Assembly: GCA_016192345.1 (NCBI GenBank)
Contig: JACPUH010000027.1
Span: 1-59,626, forward strand
DNA: 59,626 bases
Source: Ignavibacteriales bacterium
GTDB lineage: Bacteria; Bacteroidota; Ignavibacteria; UBA10030
Direction of reading: 5' to 3'
Shown here: positions 42,611 through 51,783 of the stretch, piece by piece
Layout: each line of letters begins with the position of its first letter
How positions within the stretch are numbered: the stretch's first letter is position 1
The notes under the pieces: generated by a model
Databases searched by the model: none
Told to the model about the DNA's origin: nothing
The model's input: only the letters and a program-made list of their open reading frames with translations
Position numbers and translations under genes: made by a program

Positions 42611-43996
42611 TCAACCTGCATCCATTTCCACTGCAAATTGTGAACCGGGAGCCGGGCCCCGTTTGGGGGCGGCAGGAGTCTTCGGTTCGCTCAGATCGTA
42701 GCTCCTCTCACCACCGCTGGTAAATTCGGGGTATGCGGACATCCCATGCTCGCCGATATCAAGCCCTTCGAACTCTTCCTCCGGTGAGACCCGGATCCCT
42801 GCTACAACTTTGATGAGGTACCAGGCGCCCAGTGATGCCGTAAAGGTGAAAAGGCCGACGGTGGCAACCCCGATCAATTGGTTAATCAGCAGAGCCGTCC
42901 CTCCCCCAAAGAATAATCCATCACCGGTCGTGTTCGGTGTAAATTGGCCCTGTGCAAACAGGCCGACGGCCAGTGTCCCGAAGACACCGTTCACAAGGTG
43001 GACCGACAAGGCACCGACCGGGTCGTCGATCTTCGCCCGGTCAAAACCGAGGACGGCAAACACCACGAGCACGCCGGCGATCATTCCGATCAGGATGGAA
43101 CTGCCGACGCTCACAAACGCGCACCCCGCGGTGATCGCCACGAGCCCCCCCAAACACCCGTTGATTGTCATGCTGAGATCAGGCTTCCCGAGGACAAGCC
43201 ATGCCACAATCGTCGAGCTCAGTATTCCTGCGGCTGCCGCACTATTGGTGGTGATCGCTATATGAGCAATCGCCCCCGGGTCCGCAGCCATCGTGCTGCC
43301 GGGGTTGAACCCAAACCACCCGAGCCAGAGAATGAATGCCCCAAGGGTTGCCAGCGGCATGCTGTGGCCGGGGATCGGATGAACCTTTCCTCCTTTGAAC
43401 TTCCCGATGCGTGGGCCGAGGATCAACACACCAGCCAGGGCCGCCCATCCGCCGACAGAGTGGACCGTTGTCGATCCGGCGAAATCCCAGAAACCTAGGC
43501 CGGCCAACCATCCGCCCCCCCAGATCCAGTGGCCCGTCAGTGGATAGAGGATGCCGACCATGACAAAGGAAAAGAGGATGAAGGCCATGTACTTGATACG
43601 CTCTGCGACGGCGCCGGAGACGATCGTTGCCGCGGTCCCGGCAAATACGAGCTGGAAGAAAAACTTTGCCATCAGGGGGACCGTTGCCCAACTGATAGCG
43701 CTATACGCTCCCTGGTAGGCCTCGCCGGTTGCCGGGCTGTTATCCGCGCCGCCGAGCATGAACGCTCCTTCAAGGCCGAGGAAGCCGTTCCCGTTTCCAA
43801 ACATCAATCCCCACCCGATAAACCAGAATGCGAGGGACGAAATAGCAAACACGATGAAATTCTTGGAGAGGACATTCACCGTGTTCTTTGCGCGGACAAA
43901 TCCGGACTCGACCATGGCAAACCCGGTGTTCATGAAGAACACCAGCATGCCGGCCAGGAGTACCCACAACGTGTCAACGACTACTTTTTGATCCAT
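42611..43996 (-). CDS. amtB: Ammonium transporter AmtB
   Basis: An Amt/Mep/Rh channel of 461 residues with eleven membrane segments that takes up ammonium. It begins [20 protein letters not shown], then [18 protein letters not shown], a classic Amt N-terminus; [20 protein letters not shown] contains the signature and the first pore His, and [19 protein letters not shown] the second. The C-terminal cytoplasmic tail ([20 protein letters not shown]) binds P-II proteins in homologues. A P-II gene is 42 bases upstream on the same strand. The usual Amt signal peptide of proteobacteria is absent. Confidence 0.96.
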   Translation of the reverse strand: MDQKVVVDTLWVLLAGMLVFFMNTGFAMVESGFVRAKNTVNVLSKNFIVFAISSLAFWFIGWGLMFGNGNGFLGLEGAFMLGGADNSPATGEAYQGAYSAISWATVPLMAKFFFQLVFAGTAATIVSGAVAERIKYMAFILFSFVMVGILYPLTGHWIWGGGWLAGLGFWDFAGSTTVHSVGGWAALAGVLILGPRIGKFKGGKVHPIPGHSMPLATLGAFILWLGWFGFNPGSTMAADPGAIAHIAITTNSAAAAGILSSTIVAWLVLGKPDLSMTINGCLGGLVAITAGCAFVSVGSSILIGMIAGVLVVFAVLGFDRAKIDDPVGALSVHLVNGVFGTLAVGLFAQGQFTPNTTGDGLFFGGGTALLINQLIGVATVGLFTFTASLGAWYLIKVVAGIRVSPEEEFEGLDIGEHGMSAYPEFTSGGERSYDLSEPKTPAAPKRGPAPGSQFAVEMDAG

Positions 43997-44038
43997 GTTG
44001 TTCCATTCCTTTCATAGTTGTTTTTCCACCGGTCGTTA

Positions 44039-44389
<351 letters not shown>

Positions 44390-44453
44390 TTAATAATTAA
44401 TGTGGTATTGTTAATTAGCGGTAATAAATAATGTTGAATCGTAAAATCAACTT

Positions 44454-44483
44454 ATAATATAAAGTCAATTTTGGGAAAGTCAA
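44454..44483 (-). promoter_or_regulatory. Putative promoter of glnK-amtB
   Basis: On the minus strand TTGACT (44483-44478) and TATTAT (44459-44454) are 18 bases apart in AT-rich sequence, about 80 bases before glnK. Between this and the TPR gene, a small GAGCC/GGCTC hairpin is seen near 44545-44561. No sigma-54 box was recognised. Confidence 0.5.
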
Positions 44484-44598
44484 GGAAAATTTTTACAAAG
44501 TTTTATAGCTACTGGAAAGGGGCGATAGTACGGTTTTGAGACGGTGAGCCGGAAGGGCTCATCCGCACTTCGAGGGGTGGATGGGACCGACTATGGTA

Positions 44599-45891
44599 TT
44601 ACTTCTTCAGGACGGCGGATTGAAAATGAAGTCGCTCTTTGAGGGAACCGAGACGCTTTCTCGCGTACTCAGTCAAGTCCAATCCCCCCTGCGATGAAGA
44701 GAGGAACTTCTGATAGTACAGGGAAGCGACTGTTGGATCAGCATACTGTTTATCATACACCGTGGCAAGATGGAAAAGAAGGTCGGCTTTGGCAGGATTG
44801 AGTTCCAGGGCCTTCTTAAAGTATCGAATGGCATGCCGTGCGTTGTTCAGCTCCCCGTTTGTCACGGCGAGCTGTGTATAGACATCGGGGAGGAGTCCCG
44901 CCGTGAGCAGCCTGACGGCTCGATGCAGCAAAGCCAGCGATTCATCCAATTTGTTGAGATTCCGTTTGACGACCCCGAGGTAGAAGGGGGTGGAAGCGTC
45001 GGTCGTATCGATCGCGAAGGACTGTTGGAGCGAAATCTCCGCTCCCGTGCTGTTACCGGAAAAATGCTGTGCGGTCCCGAGCATTTTCCAGACTGAAGCG
45101 GAACTATCGCCATGGTCAATCGCTCGTTGATACATTGTCACAGCATAAACGTACATCCCTTCCCTGAATGCGATGTCCCCTCTCCGCCTGATGAGCGCCG
45201 CATTCTCCGGGTGAACTTCCAGCCCCCTGTCGGCAACACGCCGGGCAGAGATGAGTCGTTCCGTCGTGAGATAGACGTTGATAAGCTCAAGCGCTATGAC
45301 ACTGTTGCGCGGGTTTTTCCGGAATGCGCGTTCATAGGAGATAATCGATTCATCAAACATGTCAAGTGCCGCACAAGTCCGGGCCATCTGGATTTGAACG
45401 AAGACGTTGGAGGTATCCTCAGCGGTGAGCCTTTCATACAAAGGCTTCGCCTTGTCCCAACGCTTCGCTTCCGCATACATCTTGGCAAGGTTCAAGCGCA
45501 CCATACGGTTCATGGGTTCAAGACTGAGCGCATGGAGATACTCTTCCTCGCTTCGCAGTGTCAGGCCAAGGCTTTCATAGCTTCGACCGAGAGCAAGAAC
45601 TGCGGGAATCGATGCAGGATTGAGTTGTTTTGCACGCTCAAACGCGACGATCGCTTTTTCATGATCCGAGAGCCCCTGGTAGGCAAGGCCGAGGTAGTAA
45701 TATACCTCGGGAGCGTGATTTCCTGTTTGGCTCACCGGTTTAAGTGCATCAATGATGCCCTGATAGTTCCCCTCACCCAATAAGAGACGCACAGATGAAA
45801 TATCTCTTGTTTCCTGAGCCCACGCTACCCCGGTAAACAACCAGATCCCAAGTAATGGGAACACTTTTGAACTGAACCGAACGTTCATCAT
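44599..45891 (-). CDS. Secreted TPR-repeat protein
   Basis: A predicted periplasmic or outer-membrane-associated protein of about 430 residues with a signal peptide (VFPLLGIWLFTGVAWA) and roughly ten tetratricopeptide repeats, for example PEVYYYLGLAYQGLSDHEKA, VRLNLAKMYAEAKRWDKAKP and DVYTQLAVTNGELNNARHAI. TPRs are scaffolds for protein-protein contacts. ATG at 45891 (or 45888) follows GAGGTTGAGG; the longer TTG start is less likely. It is the last gene of a minus-strand row that begins with an ECF sigma factor, and likely shares its control. Confidence 0.85.
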   Translation of the reverse strand: MMNVRFSSKVFPLLGIWLFTGVAWAQETRDISSVRLLLGEGNYQGIIDALKPVSQTGNHAPEVYYYLGLAYQGLSDHEKAIVAFERAKQLNPASIPAVLALGRSYESLGLTLRSEEEYLHALSLEPMNRMVRLNLAKMYAEAKRWDKAKPLYERLTAEDTSNVFVQIQMARTCAALDMFDESIISYERAFRKNPRNSVIALELINVYLTTERLISARRVADRGLEVHPENAALIRRRGDIAFREGMYVYAVTMYQRAIDHGDSSASVWKMLGTAQHFSGNSTGAEISLQQSFAIDTTDASTPFYLGVVKRNLNKLDESLALLHRAVRLLTAGLLPDVYTQLAVTNGELNNARHAIRYFKKALELNPAKADLLFHLATVYDKQYADPTVASLYYQKFLSSSQGGLDLTEYARKRLGSLKERLHFQSAVLKK

Positions 45892-45915
45892 GATCCTCAA
45901 CCTCGTTGTCCTGGA

Positions 45916-46359
45916 TCAGAACACGGAAATAAATGATGTTGGCATATGTCCATTCCTCTTTTTCTCTTTCCTTCCATCTTTGGCTACCCCTTCTTCCTGC
46001 AGGTGGCGGTATCCCAACACGAAGGCTTTACCGCTTCCACTCACATGAGAGATTTGTCCTTCTTCCTTGATTGTGTAAAGACTGGCTGACATAAATCCGC
46101 TTTCTGATTTCTGCCTGAAGAGAGCATAGTAAATGTTCGCGTTGACCCTGATTTCAAAGGGGGTTGTCTTTTCGATAACTTGCATTGTCCTTTTCTCGTC
46201 ATCGACAATGTAAGCGCATTCAACAACAGCCTCCGAGTTCGAATCATCAGAAGTAACACGAACCAGAATTGTAGATGTCTCAACCTCTTGCGGCTGTGCA
46301 TTCGACTGGGTTAACCCCAACGTGATCGATACCAAGAATGTTAATATTAACGTTTCCAT
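45916..46359 (-). CDS. Small secreted protein of unknown function
   Basis: A 147-residue protein with a signal peptide (LILTFLVSITLGLTQSNA), then a beta-rich part (STILVRVTSDDSNSEAVVEC and FEIRVNANIYYALFRQ) and a basic C-terminal stretch (KDGRKEKKRNGHM). I do not recognise a family. It lies between the TonB-like gene and the TPR gene on the same strand, in the first ECF module. Confidence 0.65.
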   Translation of the reverse strand: METLILTFLVSITLGLTQSNAQPQEVETSTILVRVTSDDSNSEAVVECAYIVDDEKRTMQVIEKTTPFEIRVNANIYYALFRQKSESGFMSASLYTIKEEGQISHVSGSGKAFVLGYRHLQEEGVAKDGRKEKKRNGHMPTSFISVF

Positions 46360-46387
46360 CGGGTCTCTCCCTTTCTGAAGCTGTTGG

Positions 46388-47287
46388 TTATTCCTCTCTC
46401 TGAAGCTCTAAGAACAGGGCAATTACATGTTTGTATTTCGTGAGATAGTAGTCAAACGTGCCCTCAGCCGGAGCATCGTCAAGCGGGCGTGGGTTCATTG
46501 CATATACAAATACTGGAGTCTTGTGATGTTCCTTTAGCCAAACATCTCCCAATCCAGTAATCTTTGTAGCGCCGTAATCCTTAAGTGATATATTATTTAA
46601 GGTGGAACTCCCATGCGGTCCGAGCAGGTGAAACCGAACTTTATTATTTTCCAACCGTTGCACTAATATAGAAAACGTGCTTTTGCCACCCTGCCGTGTG
46701 CTCGACCCACTCGCAAACTTCCGATCGGTTTGCTTACCATCCTCATATTCTTCAAATGTATATTTCAGTCGGTGCCTGAACGGTATCTCATAATTGAAGC
46801 GCTCGATCGTCGCTTGAAAGAATTTCAACAGTTGGTTTAGCTCGGCTCCGTTTAAGGTCTTGGGTTCAGAATTAAAGTGGTATCCATCGCTTGTTTTTTT
46901 GAGGATAAACCGGATTGGAACCGCGAGCCGAACCTTTACCGGTTTGCCTCTTTGCGTACCCGGACGAAATTTTGTTTTCTTGATAGCTTCAATCGCCGAT
47001 TCATCACACCCAGCGCCGATTCCTTGCTTCACACTCGCTTTAACAACGTCCCCCTTTTCATCGATAAACACTTCGACATAGACCGTTCCCTGAATCCCTG
47101 CACGCCGGGCAATCTCAGGATAAATGACATTTGCCTGGATTGCCGCCATCCCCCCAATCGGTTCCGGAAGATCTTCCACGGTCACAAAATATTCTTCTTC
47201 ATTCTGCGCAGGTGAAGCTTTTTGCTCCTGGCTATAGAGAAAGGACATAGAAAGCGTGGCCAAGAAAAGTAGTCGCACTGTGTTCAT
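46388..47287 (-). CDS. TonB C-terminal-domain protein, secreted
   Basis: A 299-residue protein with a signal peptide (VRLLFLATLSMSFLYS), then almost at once a TonB C-terminal domain (PEIARRAGIQGTVYVEVFID, GDVVKASVKQGIGAGCDESA, IEAIKKTKFRPGTQRGKPVK, then VRLAVPIRFILK; about residues 45-133), and a C-terminal half of 160 residues with no domain I know. Classical TonB is anchored by an N-terminal helix and has a long proline-rich linker; both are missing here. It follows the anti-sigma factor gene after 7 bases, so it belongs to that operon. Confidence 0.85.
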   Translation of the reverse strand: MNTVRLLFLATLSMSFLYSQEQKASPAQNEEEYFVTVEDLPEPIGGMAAIQANVIYPEIARRAGIQGTVYVEVFIDEKGDVVKASVKQGIGAGCDESAIEAIKKTKFRPGTQRGKPVKVRLAVPIRFILKKTSDGYHFNSEPKTLNGAELNQLLKFFQATIERFNYEIPFRHRLKYTFEEYEDGKQTDRKFASGSSTRQGGKSTFSILVQRLENNKVRFHLLGPHGSSTLNNISLKDYGATKITGLGDVWLKEHHKTPVFVYAMNPRPLDDAPAEGTFDYYLTKYKHVIALFLELQREE

Positions 47288-47294
47288 ATTAACC

Positions 47295-47744
47295 TCATTG
47301 TTGTAACGGGAGGCTAGGTAATCTGGAGCCCTGCACCTCCACCGTCGGAAGTGATATCAGAATGACTTCCTTGGGTGCAGCCTCTCTCTCCTGCTCAACT
47401 GTGGAAATGGTCAGAACGGCCGACGCGGCGATGAGAAACAGGGCCAGGACGGCTGCAATGGGAAAGGAAAGCGAAACGCGGCGGGATCGCATCCACGGTG
47501 ACCGTGATGTTGCAAAGAAGTCGGGAGGTATCGCCTTTGTGCCAGCTTGACCCCGCGCCGGCACCGGAATACCTGCCATTTCTTTCTCTTCACCAATTTC
47601 CGAACGCAAGCGAAGGGTGTCACTCAAAAATTTCTGGCATGTTGGACATGAAGCCAGATGGCTAAACATCGGCGGCCTCTCATGATCACTCAATTCATCA
47701 TCAATGAACCGGCTTGCTTGTTCCTGTGTCTCCATGCATGTCAT
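47295..47744 (-). CDS. Anti-sigma factor with zinc-finger (ZAS) domain
   Basis: A 149-residue membrane anti-sigma factor. The N-terminal zinc-binding domain has His29, Cys33 and Cys36 (HLASCPTC), the HxxxCxxC pattern of the zf-HC2/ZAS family. A basic region (RSRRVSLSF) precedes one membrane helix (IAAVLALFLIAASAVLTI) and a short outer part. It holds its cognate sigma factor inactive until a signal arrives. Its ATG overlaps the sigma gene stop codon by 4 bases. Confidence 0.88.
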   Translation of the reverse strand: MTCMETQEQASRFIDDELSDHERPPMFSHLASCPTCQKFLSDTLRLRSEIGEEKEMAGIPVPARGQAGTKAIPPDFFATSRSPWMRSRRVSLSFPIAAVLALFLIAASAVLTISTVEQEREAAPKEVILISLPTVEVQGSRLPSLPLQQ

Positions 47745-48349
47745 GGTTTTTCCCTTTCACGAAAATACGGTCTGATTTGTTCTAACATCGCCTTCCGGGC
47801 ATGGAAAAGCCTTGACTTCACGGCGCTCTCCGTGCATCCGGTTACAGCGGCGATTTCAAGATAGGTCAATTGCTCATACTCCCGGAGAACGATCACTTCG
47901 CGGAACTCCGGCTTCAACCGGAGCAGGGCCTGACGGATGATCTCGGTCCGTTCATTGCTCACAGTTTCGTCGAACGGCGTGGGCGTATCAGTAAGGGTAT
48001 CACTGTAATTCTCCAGCTGCTCGGTCCCGTTTCTTCGCTTTCCCCGCAAAAGGGTGAAAACCTCGTTGCGCGCGATCATGAAGATCCACGACCGGAACGC
48101 TTCGGGCCTGTCGAGCGAGGCAAGCGAATCGAGTCCTTTGATGAGGGTATTCTGAGCCGCATCGTTCGCTTCGTCCGGATCCACCAGCAAGCGGACACAA
48201 TAGAGGTACACACCCCTCCAGTAGCGCTCGAAGAGAGCCCCCTTTGCATGTTTATCACCCGATTGTATTCGCCCGATGAGCTCTGCATCTGCCGGCAAGG
48301 GCACTGGATGGATCCTCCGGTGGTGGTCCGCAGGGAAACTGATTGTCAA
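47741..48349 (-). CDS. ECF sigma-70 factor
   Basis: An ECF-type sigma factor of 202 residues. Region 2 spans about 40-110 (AKGALFERYWRGVYLYCVRL and EAFRSWIFMIARNEVFTLLR); region 4 spans about 145-195 (LKPEFREVIVLREYEQLTYL, then EIAAVTGCTESAVKSRLFHA). The start appears to be TTG at 48349 with AGGA upstream. It is co-translated with its anti-sigma factor. Region 4 is very close to that of the second sigma factor at 51006-51563 (LREYEQL-[TS]-Y-x-EIAAVTG-x-TES-x-VKSRLF), so the two are paralogues. Confidence 0.92.
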   Translation of the reverse strand: MTISFPADHHRRIHPVPLPADAELIGRIQSGDKHAKGALFERYWRGVYLYCVRLLVDPDEANDAAQNTLIKGLDSLASLDRPEAFRSWIFMIARNEVFTLLRGKRRNGTEQLENYSDTLTDTPTPFDETVSNERTEIIRQALLRLKPEFREVIVLREYEQLTYLEIAAVTGCTESAVKSRLFHARKAMLEQIRPYFREREKP

Positions 48350-48404
48350 TAATCCTGAAGGTTCGGGTTTGTTACTCTAAAGATGCTTATTCCCCTCTTT
48401 TTCT

Positions 48405-48500
48405 CCCACGAATCTACGCGAATCTTCACCAAAAGCATTCTAACCTGATGTATTTCTTCCATGAAGCAATGGTTCGTGGAGATTGGTGAAGATTAGCGGG
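48405..48500. repeat. Gene-less inverted-repeat element, variant arms
   Basis: The left arm (48405-48430: CCCACGAATCTACGCGAATC, then TTCACC) and the right arm (48471-48500: GGTTCGTGGAGATTGGTGAA, then GATTAGCGGG) are approximate reverse complements about 40 bases apart. The arms resemble those of the other elements (CCACGAA, TTCACC) but use GAATCTTCACC units. It lies between the two ECF modules, upstream of the first sigma gene. Confidence 0.5.
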
Positions 48501-48624
48501 TCCCTCTGGACGAAGGATACAGAACGCCCGCCTTTAAAGATGCCAAAACGAGGGGAGAAGTTGCAGGAAAAAATAAGAAAAGAGGGTGATAGTTTGACTC
48601 AAGAAGCGAAGGCTTTGAAGTAAC

Positions 48625-49035
48625 TTATTGGGATACAGCCTTTATTTCTTGCCGGCGCGAAAGTTGGAATAGCTTCCCTCCTAACCACGAACCGGCAAAC
48701 GCCAGGGCCCCGACAAGCAGGGTCAATCCTGTCAGTCGGTCAAGGTAAATGTTCTTCATCGGGGCGAGCCAGAACCTGTTAAAGAATAGTACCATCATCA
48801 ACATGTAGAGGACCGATCCGCCGGTGGTTTCCCATACCACTGTCCCTGCAGTCCGATACCCCAGCACCAGAGCAATGACGAACAACCAGACCAGACCGAT
48901 GGCGACAAGTTTGTTCATTTCACTGGGGATTGTTGACACGATCAAACCCTTCAGCAAAAATGTCGTAACAAATTGGAACCAGACAAACAAGCAAAATGCC
49001 GTCAGGAACCATTTCGCACTGAATTTACTTTCCAT
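48625..49035 (-). CDS. Four-TM membrane protein, unknown
   Basis: A 136-residue protein with four predicted membrane helices (WFLTAFCLFVWFQFVTTFLL, VAIGLVWLFVIALVLGY, VLYMLMMVLFFNRFW and LTLLVGALAFAGSWLGG) and a short basic tail. No family is recognised. It is the last gene of the second ECF module, 12 bases after the preceding gene. Confidence 0.7.
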   Translation of the reverse strand: MESKFSAKWFLTAFCLFVWFQFVTTFLLKGLIVSTIPSEMNKLVAIGLVWLFVIALVLGYRTAGTVVWETTGGSVLYMLMMVLFFNRFWLAPMKNIYLDRLTGLTLLVGALAFAGSWLGGKLFQLSRRQEIKAVSQ

Positions 49036-49047
49036 GATGCCGTCCCC

Positions 49048-49887
49048 TCAATATGATAGAAACAAGCGTTTGAGGGATGACCAGAATCCCGTCGGCGGGG
49101 CCTCATCCCTGAATTCACCCCCAAGCCTCCAGTTCGACATGCTCCCATTTCCATCAACTGAAATGGTAATTGTTACAGAGGGGGAGCGCGTTGAGCGGCC
49201 CAGAACCTCGATGCTTTCCCCTTTCGGGCTTACCGAATAATGCGCATACGGAGTTGTTGCGAGATCGGGAGGAATTGTATACCCTGCCACTGATCCTCCA
49301 CCTCCATTGGCCATGCTCTTGGGCTTGACACGATATTGAAAGACATCCCACGCGATCCGCCTGAGGCCGGACACCACGTCGCGAGTATTACGCTGTCCCG
49401 GTCCTGCTTCCTTAAGTTCGTAAAACATCACTTTCTGGATCGGAGCAGCCAGAAGAATGATCGAGACAACCGGGATCGTGATCACCGCTCCGACGATAGA
49501 CGCCGTGCTGCGCGGCCATGAGGCCAGACTTGAATGACGGGCGATTGCCCTCGCACGCATTTCGAGAAGAAAGAGGGTTGGACCCAGGACCGCGATGAGA
49601 AGCATTCCTCCCAAGGCCGAAAAGCGTATGGATAGTGAGACAGGTTCCAGTGGGCGACCGGAGAATTCATTCAGGCCATTTTCGATTTCCTGACCTGCGG
49701 CAACGACCCAGGGCAAAACGAAGAAACGGGGGGAAAAATTCATTCGATCCAGCCTGGCAAGATCCCACACGTATATCACGGCAAGAGCGATCAAAGTGGT
49801 AAGAAGAAATGAGGTGATAAATCTGATCGAAAGCTCATCCTTCGTTCCTTCGACCTGCAAAGGGATGTCTTCAATTTTCGACTTCAT
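49048..49887 (-). CDS. Membrane protein of second ECF module, unknown
   Basis: A 279-residue protein with three predicted membrane helices (SFLLTTLIALAVIYVWDL, LGGMLLIAVLGPTLFLLEM and VGAVITIPVVSIILLAAPI), then a C-terminal soluble part rich in Gly/Ser and beta structure (SMANGGGGSVAGYTIPPDLA, SVTITISVDGNGSMSNWRLG). I do not recognise the family. Its start overlaps the end of the upstream gene by 17 bases, so both are co-translated. It may be part of an envelope complex controlled by the sigma factor (inference). Confidence 0.72.
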   Translation of the reverse strand: MKSKIEDIPLQVEGTKDELSIRFITSFLLTTLIALAVIYVWDLARLDRMNFSPRFFVLPWVVAAGQEIENGLNEFSGRPLEPVSLSIRFSALGGMLLIAVLGPTLFLLEMRARAIARHSSLASWPRSTASIVGAVITIPVVSIILLAAPIQKVMFYELKEAGPGQRNTRDVVSGLRRIAWDVFQYRVKPKSMANGGGGSVAGYTIPPDLATTPYAHYSVSPKGESIEVLGRSTRSPSVTITISVDGNGSMSNWRLGGEFRDEAPPTGFWSSLKRLFLSY

Positions 49888-50548
49888 GGCTTAAACCTCC
49901 TTCTGTCAGGGTGAACCGTTCCTGAATTTTTCCTCTTTGCCCACCGAGATTGGTAAACTCCGCGCTTTTCCCTCTTGAATAAGAATCCCATGCCACCAGG
50001 ACGATCCGATCATCACGGAGATCCGTCAGGATGACTTGAAGACCGTCCCACTTCGATCTGGCCGCGAAAATATTGGTTCCGACTCTTCCCTCCCCATACT
50101 TCATTTGAAACAGTTCACCCAGTGAGCGTCTGACCGGCCCGCGTTGCGAATAAAACATTTCATATGGTTCCTTCAGGATATGCACCATATCATCAAACAG
50201 GACCGCTCGACTCGTTTGAGCGCGAATGGAAAGAATGCTCTCCCGCTGCCATTGACCCCGTTCTTTTTGGCCTGCCCACCCCATACCTGCGGCCAGGAGA
50301 GTGATAGCTGTTATTCCAATTGTTGTCCATCGTCTCAGGGTGGAAACAGCCGGACGAGTGCAATATACCACGAGTGCTCCGATATATGCTGCGCCCGCAA
50401 CACCGGATGCGGCCAACGGCTCCCACAAATCGGTTGAATTCCCGGGGAGGAAGAAAGCAACGACAACGAGGAACATTCCGGTCGCAAGCCAAACCAGCAG
50501 AACAGCGGTCTCTCGTTTTAGTTCAATAGTAATGGTCTCGTTTTCCAT
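49871..50548 (-). CDS. Membrane protein of second ECF module, unknown
   Basis: A 225-residue protein with three predicted membrane helices (AVLLVWLATGMFLVVVAFFL, AASGVAGAAYIGALVVYC and TTIGITAITLLAAGMGWAG) and a C-terminal soluble domain (SKWDGLQVILTDLRDDRIVL, VAWDSYSRGKSAEF). Its layout (three helices, then a beta-rich domain) is like that of its downstream neighbour, although the sequences are not alike. ATG at 50548 with AGGAG upstream is clearly better than the GTG at 50578. It follows the anti-sigma gene by 35 bases. Confidence 0.72.
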   Translation of the reverse strand: MENETITIELKRETAVLLVWLATGMFLVVVAFFLPGNSTDLWEPLAASGVAGAAYIGALVVYCTRPAVSTLRRWTTIGITAITLLAAGMGWAGQKERGQWQRESILSIRAQTSRAVLFDDMVHILKEPYEMFYSQRGPVRRSLGELFQMKYGEGRVGTNIFAARSKWDGLQVILTDLRDDRIVLVAWDSYSRGKSAEFTNLGGQRGKIQERFTLTEGGLSHEVEN

Positions 50549-50583
50549 GGTCACTCCTGGGGCAACTTTGTTATCCACTTCCC

Positions 50584-51009
50584 TTACGGGCGGGGCGTTC
50601 TCAACTCCACCGGAACCAATTGCAGGACATCGGGTGGGAACTCCTGTCGCGGTTGTGAGTCGTGAAACAACGCCGGAGCAACAAAGAGACTTCCAATAAT
50701 GAGAAGCAGCGCAATCGAAGCTGCCGTCGGAAGGGGAAAGACGATCCGCAGGTCCCAGATGGATGTTTTACGGGAGAAGGTTTGTTCTGTCGGTATCAAA
50801 CCTGCGCCTCGCATGCGGTCATCAAGCTCGTCCGGGGCGGTGATCGTTTCCGCGTTCATCAATTCCGCTCTGACTTGCAGGCTCGCCTGAAAAAAGTCCC
50901 GGCATTCAGAGCAAGCACCCAGGTGGGCAAACACGGTAGAAGATTCCTCCCCGCGGAGTTCGTTGTCAAACAACTGGGCGATTTGCATTTGATACTGTTC
51001 ACACGTCAT
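50584..51009 (-). CDS. Anti-sigma factor with zinc-finger (ZAS) domain
   Basis: A 141-residue membrane anti-sigma factor, paralogous to the one at 47295. Zinc ligands His29, Cys33 and Cys36 (HLGACSEC) are at the same positions, and a single membrane helix (ASIALLLIIGSLFVAPALF) comes after about residue 95. The linker contains DRMRGAGLIPTEQTFSRK. It is coupled to the sigma gene by a 4-base overlap. Confidence 0.87.
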   Translation of the reverse strand: MTCEQYQMQIAQLFDNELRGEESSTVFAHLGACSECRDFFQASLQVRAELMNAETITAPDELDDRMRGAGLIPTEQTFSRKTSIWDLRIVFPLPTAASIALLLIIGSLFVAPALFHDSQPRQEFPPDVLQLVPVELRTPRP

Positions 51010-51563
51010 GGTTCTTTCCTTTCGACAACATACGGCATGAATTTCTTTGTCAGTGCCTTGCGAGCCTTGAAGAGCCTTGATTTGACGGAACTTTCCGTAT
51101 CGCCTGTCACCGCTGCGATCTCCGCGTACGAAAGTTGTTCATACTCTCTCAACATCAACACCTCGCGGTACTCGGGCTTCAGCCGTTCCAGCAACCGCTG
51201 TACGATCTCAACCCTTTCCTTCCCCAGCAGGGAATCGAGGGGAGTCCCTTCTTCCCACACATCCTGCGCTTCCCCGTCCAGTCCCTCCAGATGTTTTTTC
51301 CTGCGGAGAATTGCATATGCCTCATTCCGAACAATCGCGAACATCCAGGCGCGGAACGCGGCGGGATCGAGCAGCGTCGGGAGGCGGTTGTGTATCTTGA
51401 CAAACGTTTCCTGAACGGCATCCAACGCATCGTCCCGGTCCTTCAACAGCAGCATGCAAAAAGCAAAGAGCGCGTGTTTATACCGTTGATAGAGCTGGGC
51501 GAAGGCAGCAGAATTCCCGCCGGCGATCTGGTCAATGAGCTGCTCGTCCGTAAAAGGGTGCAA
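51006..51563 (-). CDS. ECF sigma-70 factor
   Basis: An ECF sigma factor of 185 residues. Region 2 (FAQLYQRYKHALFAFCMLLL, DALDAVQETFVKIHNRLP and AFRAWMFAIVRNEAYAILRR) and region 4 (LKPEYREVLMLREYEQLSYA, EIAAVTGDTESSVKSRLFKA) are complete. TTG at 51563 is the likely start. It heads a unit with its anti-sigma factor and three membrane proteins, and lies divergent from the sugar dehydrogenase gene. Confidence 0.92.
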   Translation of the reverse strand: MHPFTDEQLIDQIAGGNSAAFAQLYQRYKHALFAFCMLLLKDRDDALDAVQETFVKIHNRLPTLLDPAAFRAWMFAIVRNEAYAILRRKKHLEGLDGEAQDVWEEGTPLDSLLGKERVEIVQRLLERLKPEYREVLMLREYEQLSYAEIAAVTGDTESSVKSRLFKARKALTKKFMPYVVERKEP

Positions 51564-51727
51564 TGGTATGCCTGGAGGTGGTGAAAAAACAGAGACGCCT
51601 TACACAACTCCTGCCACACTTTCAACTGGGAATTTTTTACACACCGGCACTCAAAGTAGATAAAAAAAGAGGCAAAAAGTTGCCGTGTGCCCCTGCTCAC
51701 TGTCCCCCTGTTTTGTCATTTTTGACA

Positions 51728-51757
51728 TTGATTTTCGGAGTCCCCTTTGGTAGATTG
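51728..51757 (+). promoter_or_regulatory. Putative promoter of the sugar dehydrogenase gene
   Basis: TTG at 51728-51730 and TAGATTG at 51751-51757 are 20 bases apart, close to the Bacteroidota -33 (TTG) and -7 (TAnnTTTG) pattern, 27 bases before the start codon. AGGAGG at 51771-51776 is the ribosome-binding site. Confidence 0.45.
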
Positions 51758-51783
51758 GCGCGGAGTTACCAGGAGGGATTTTG

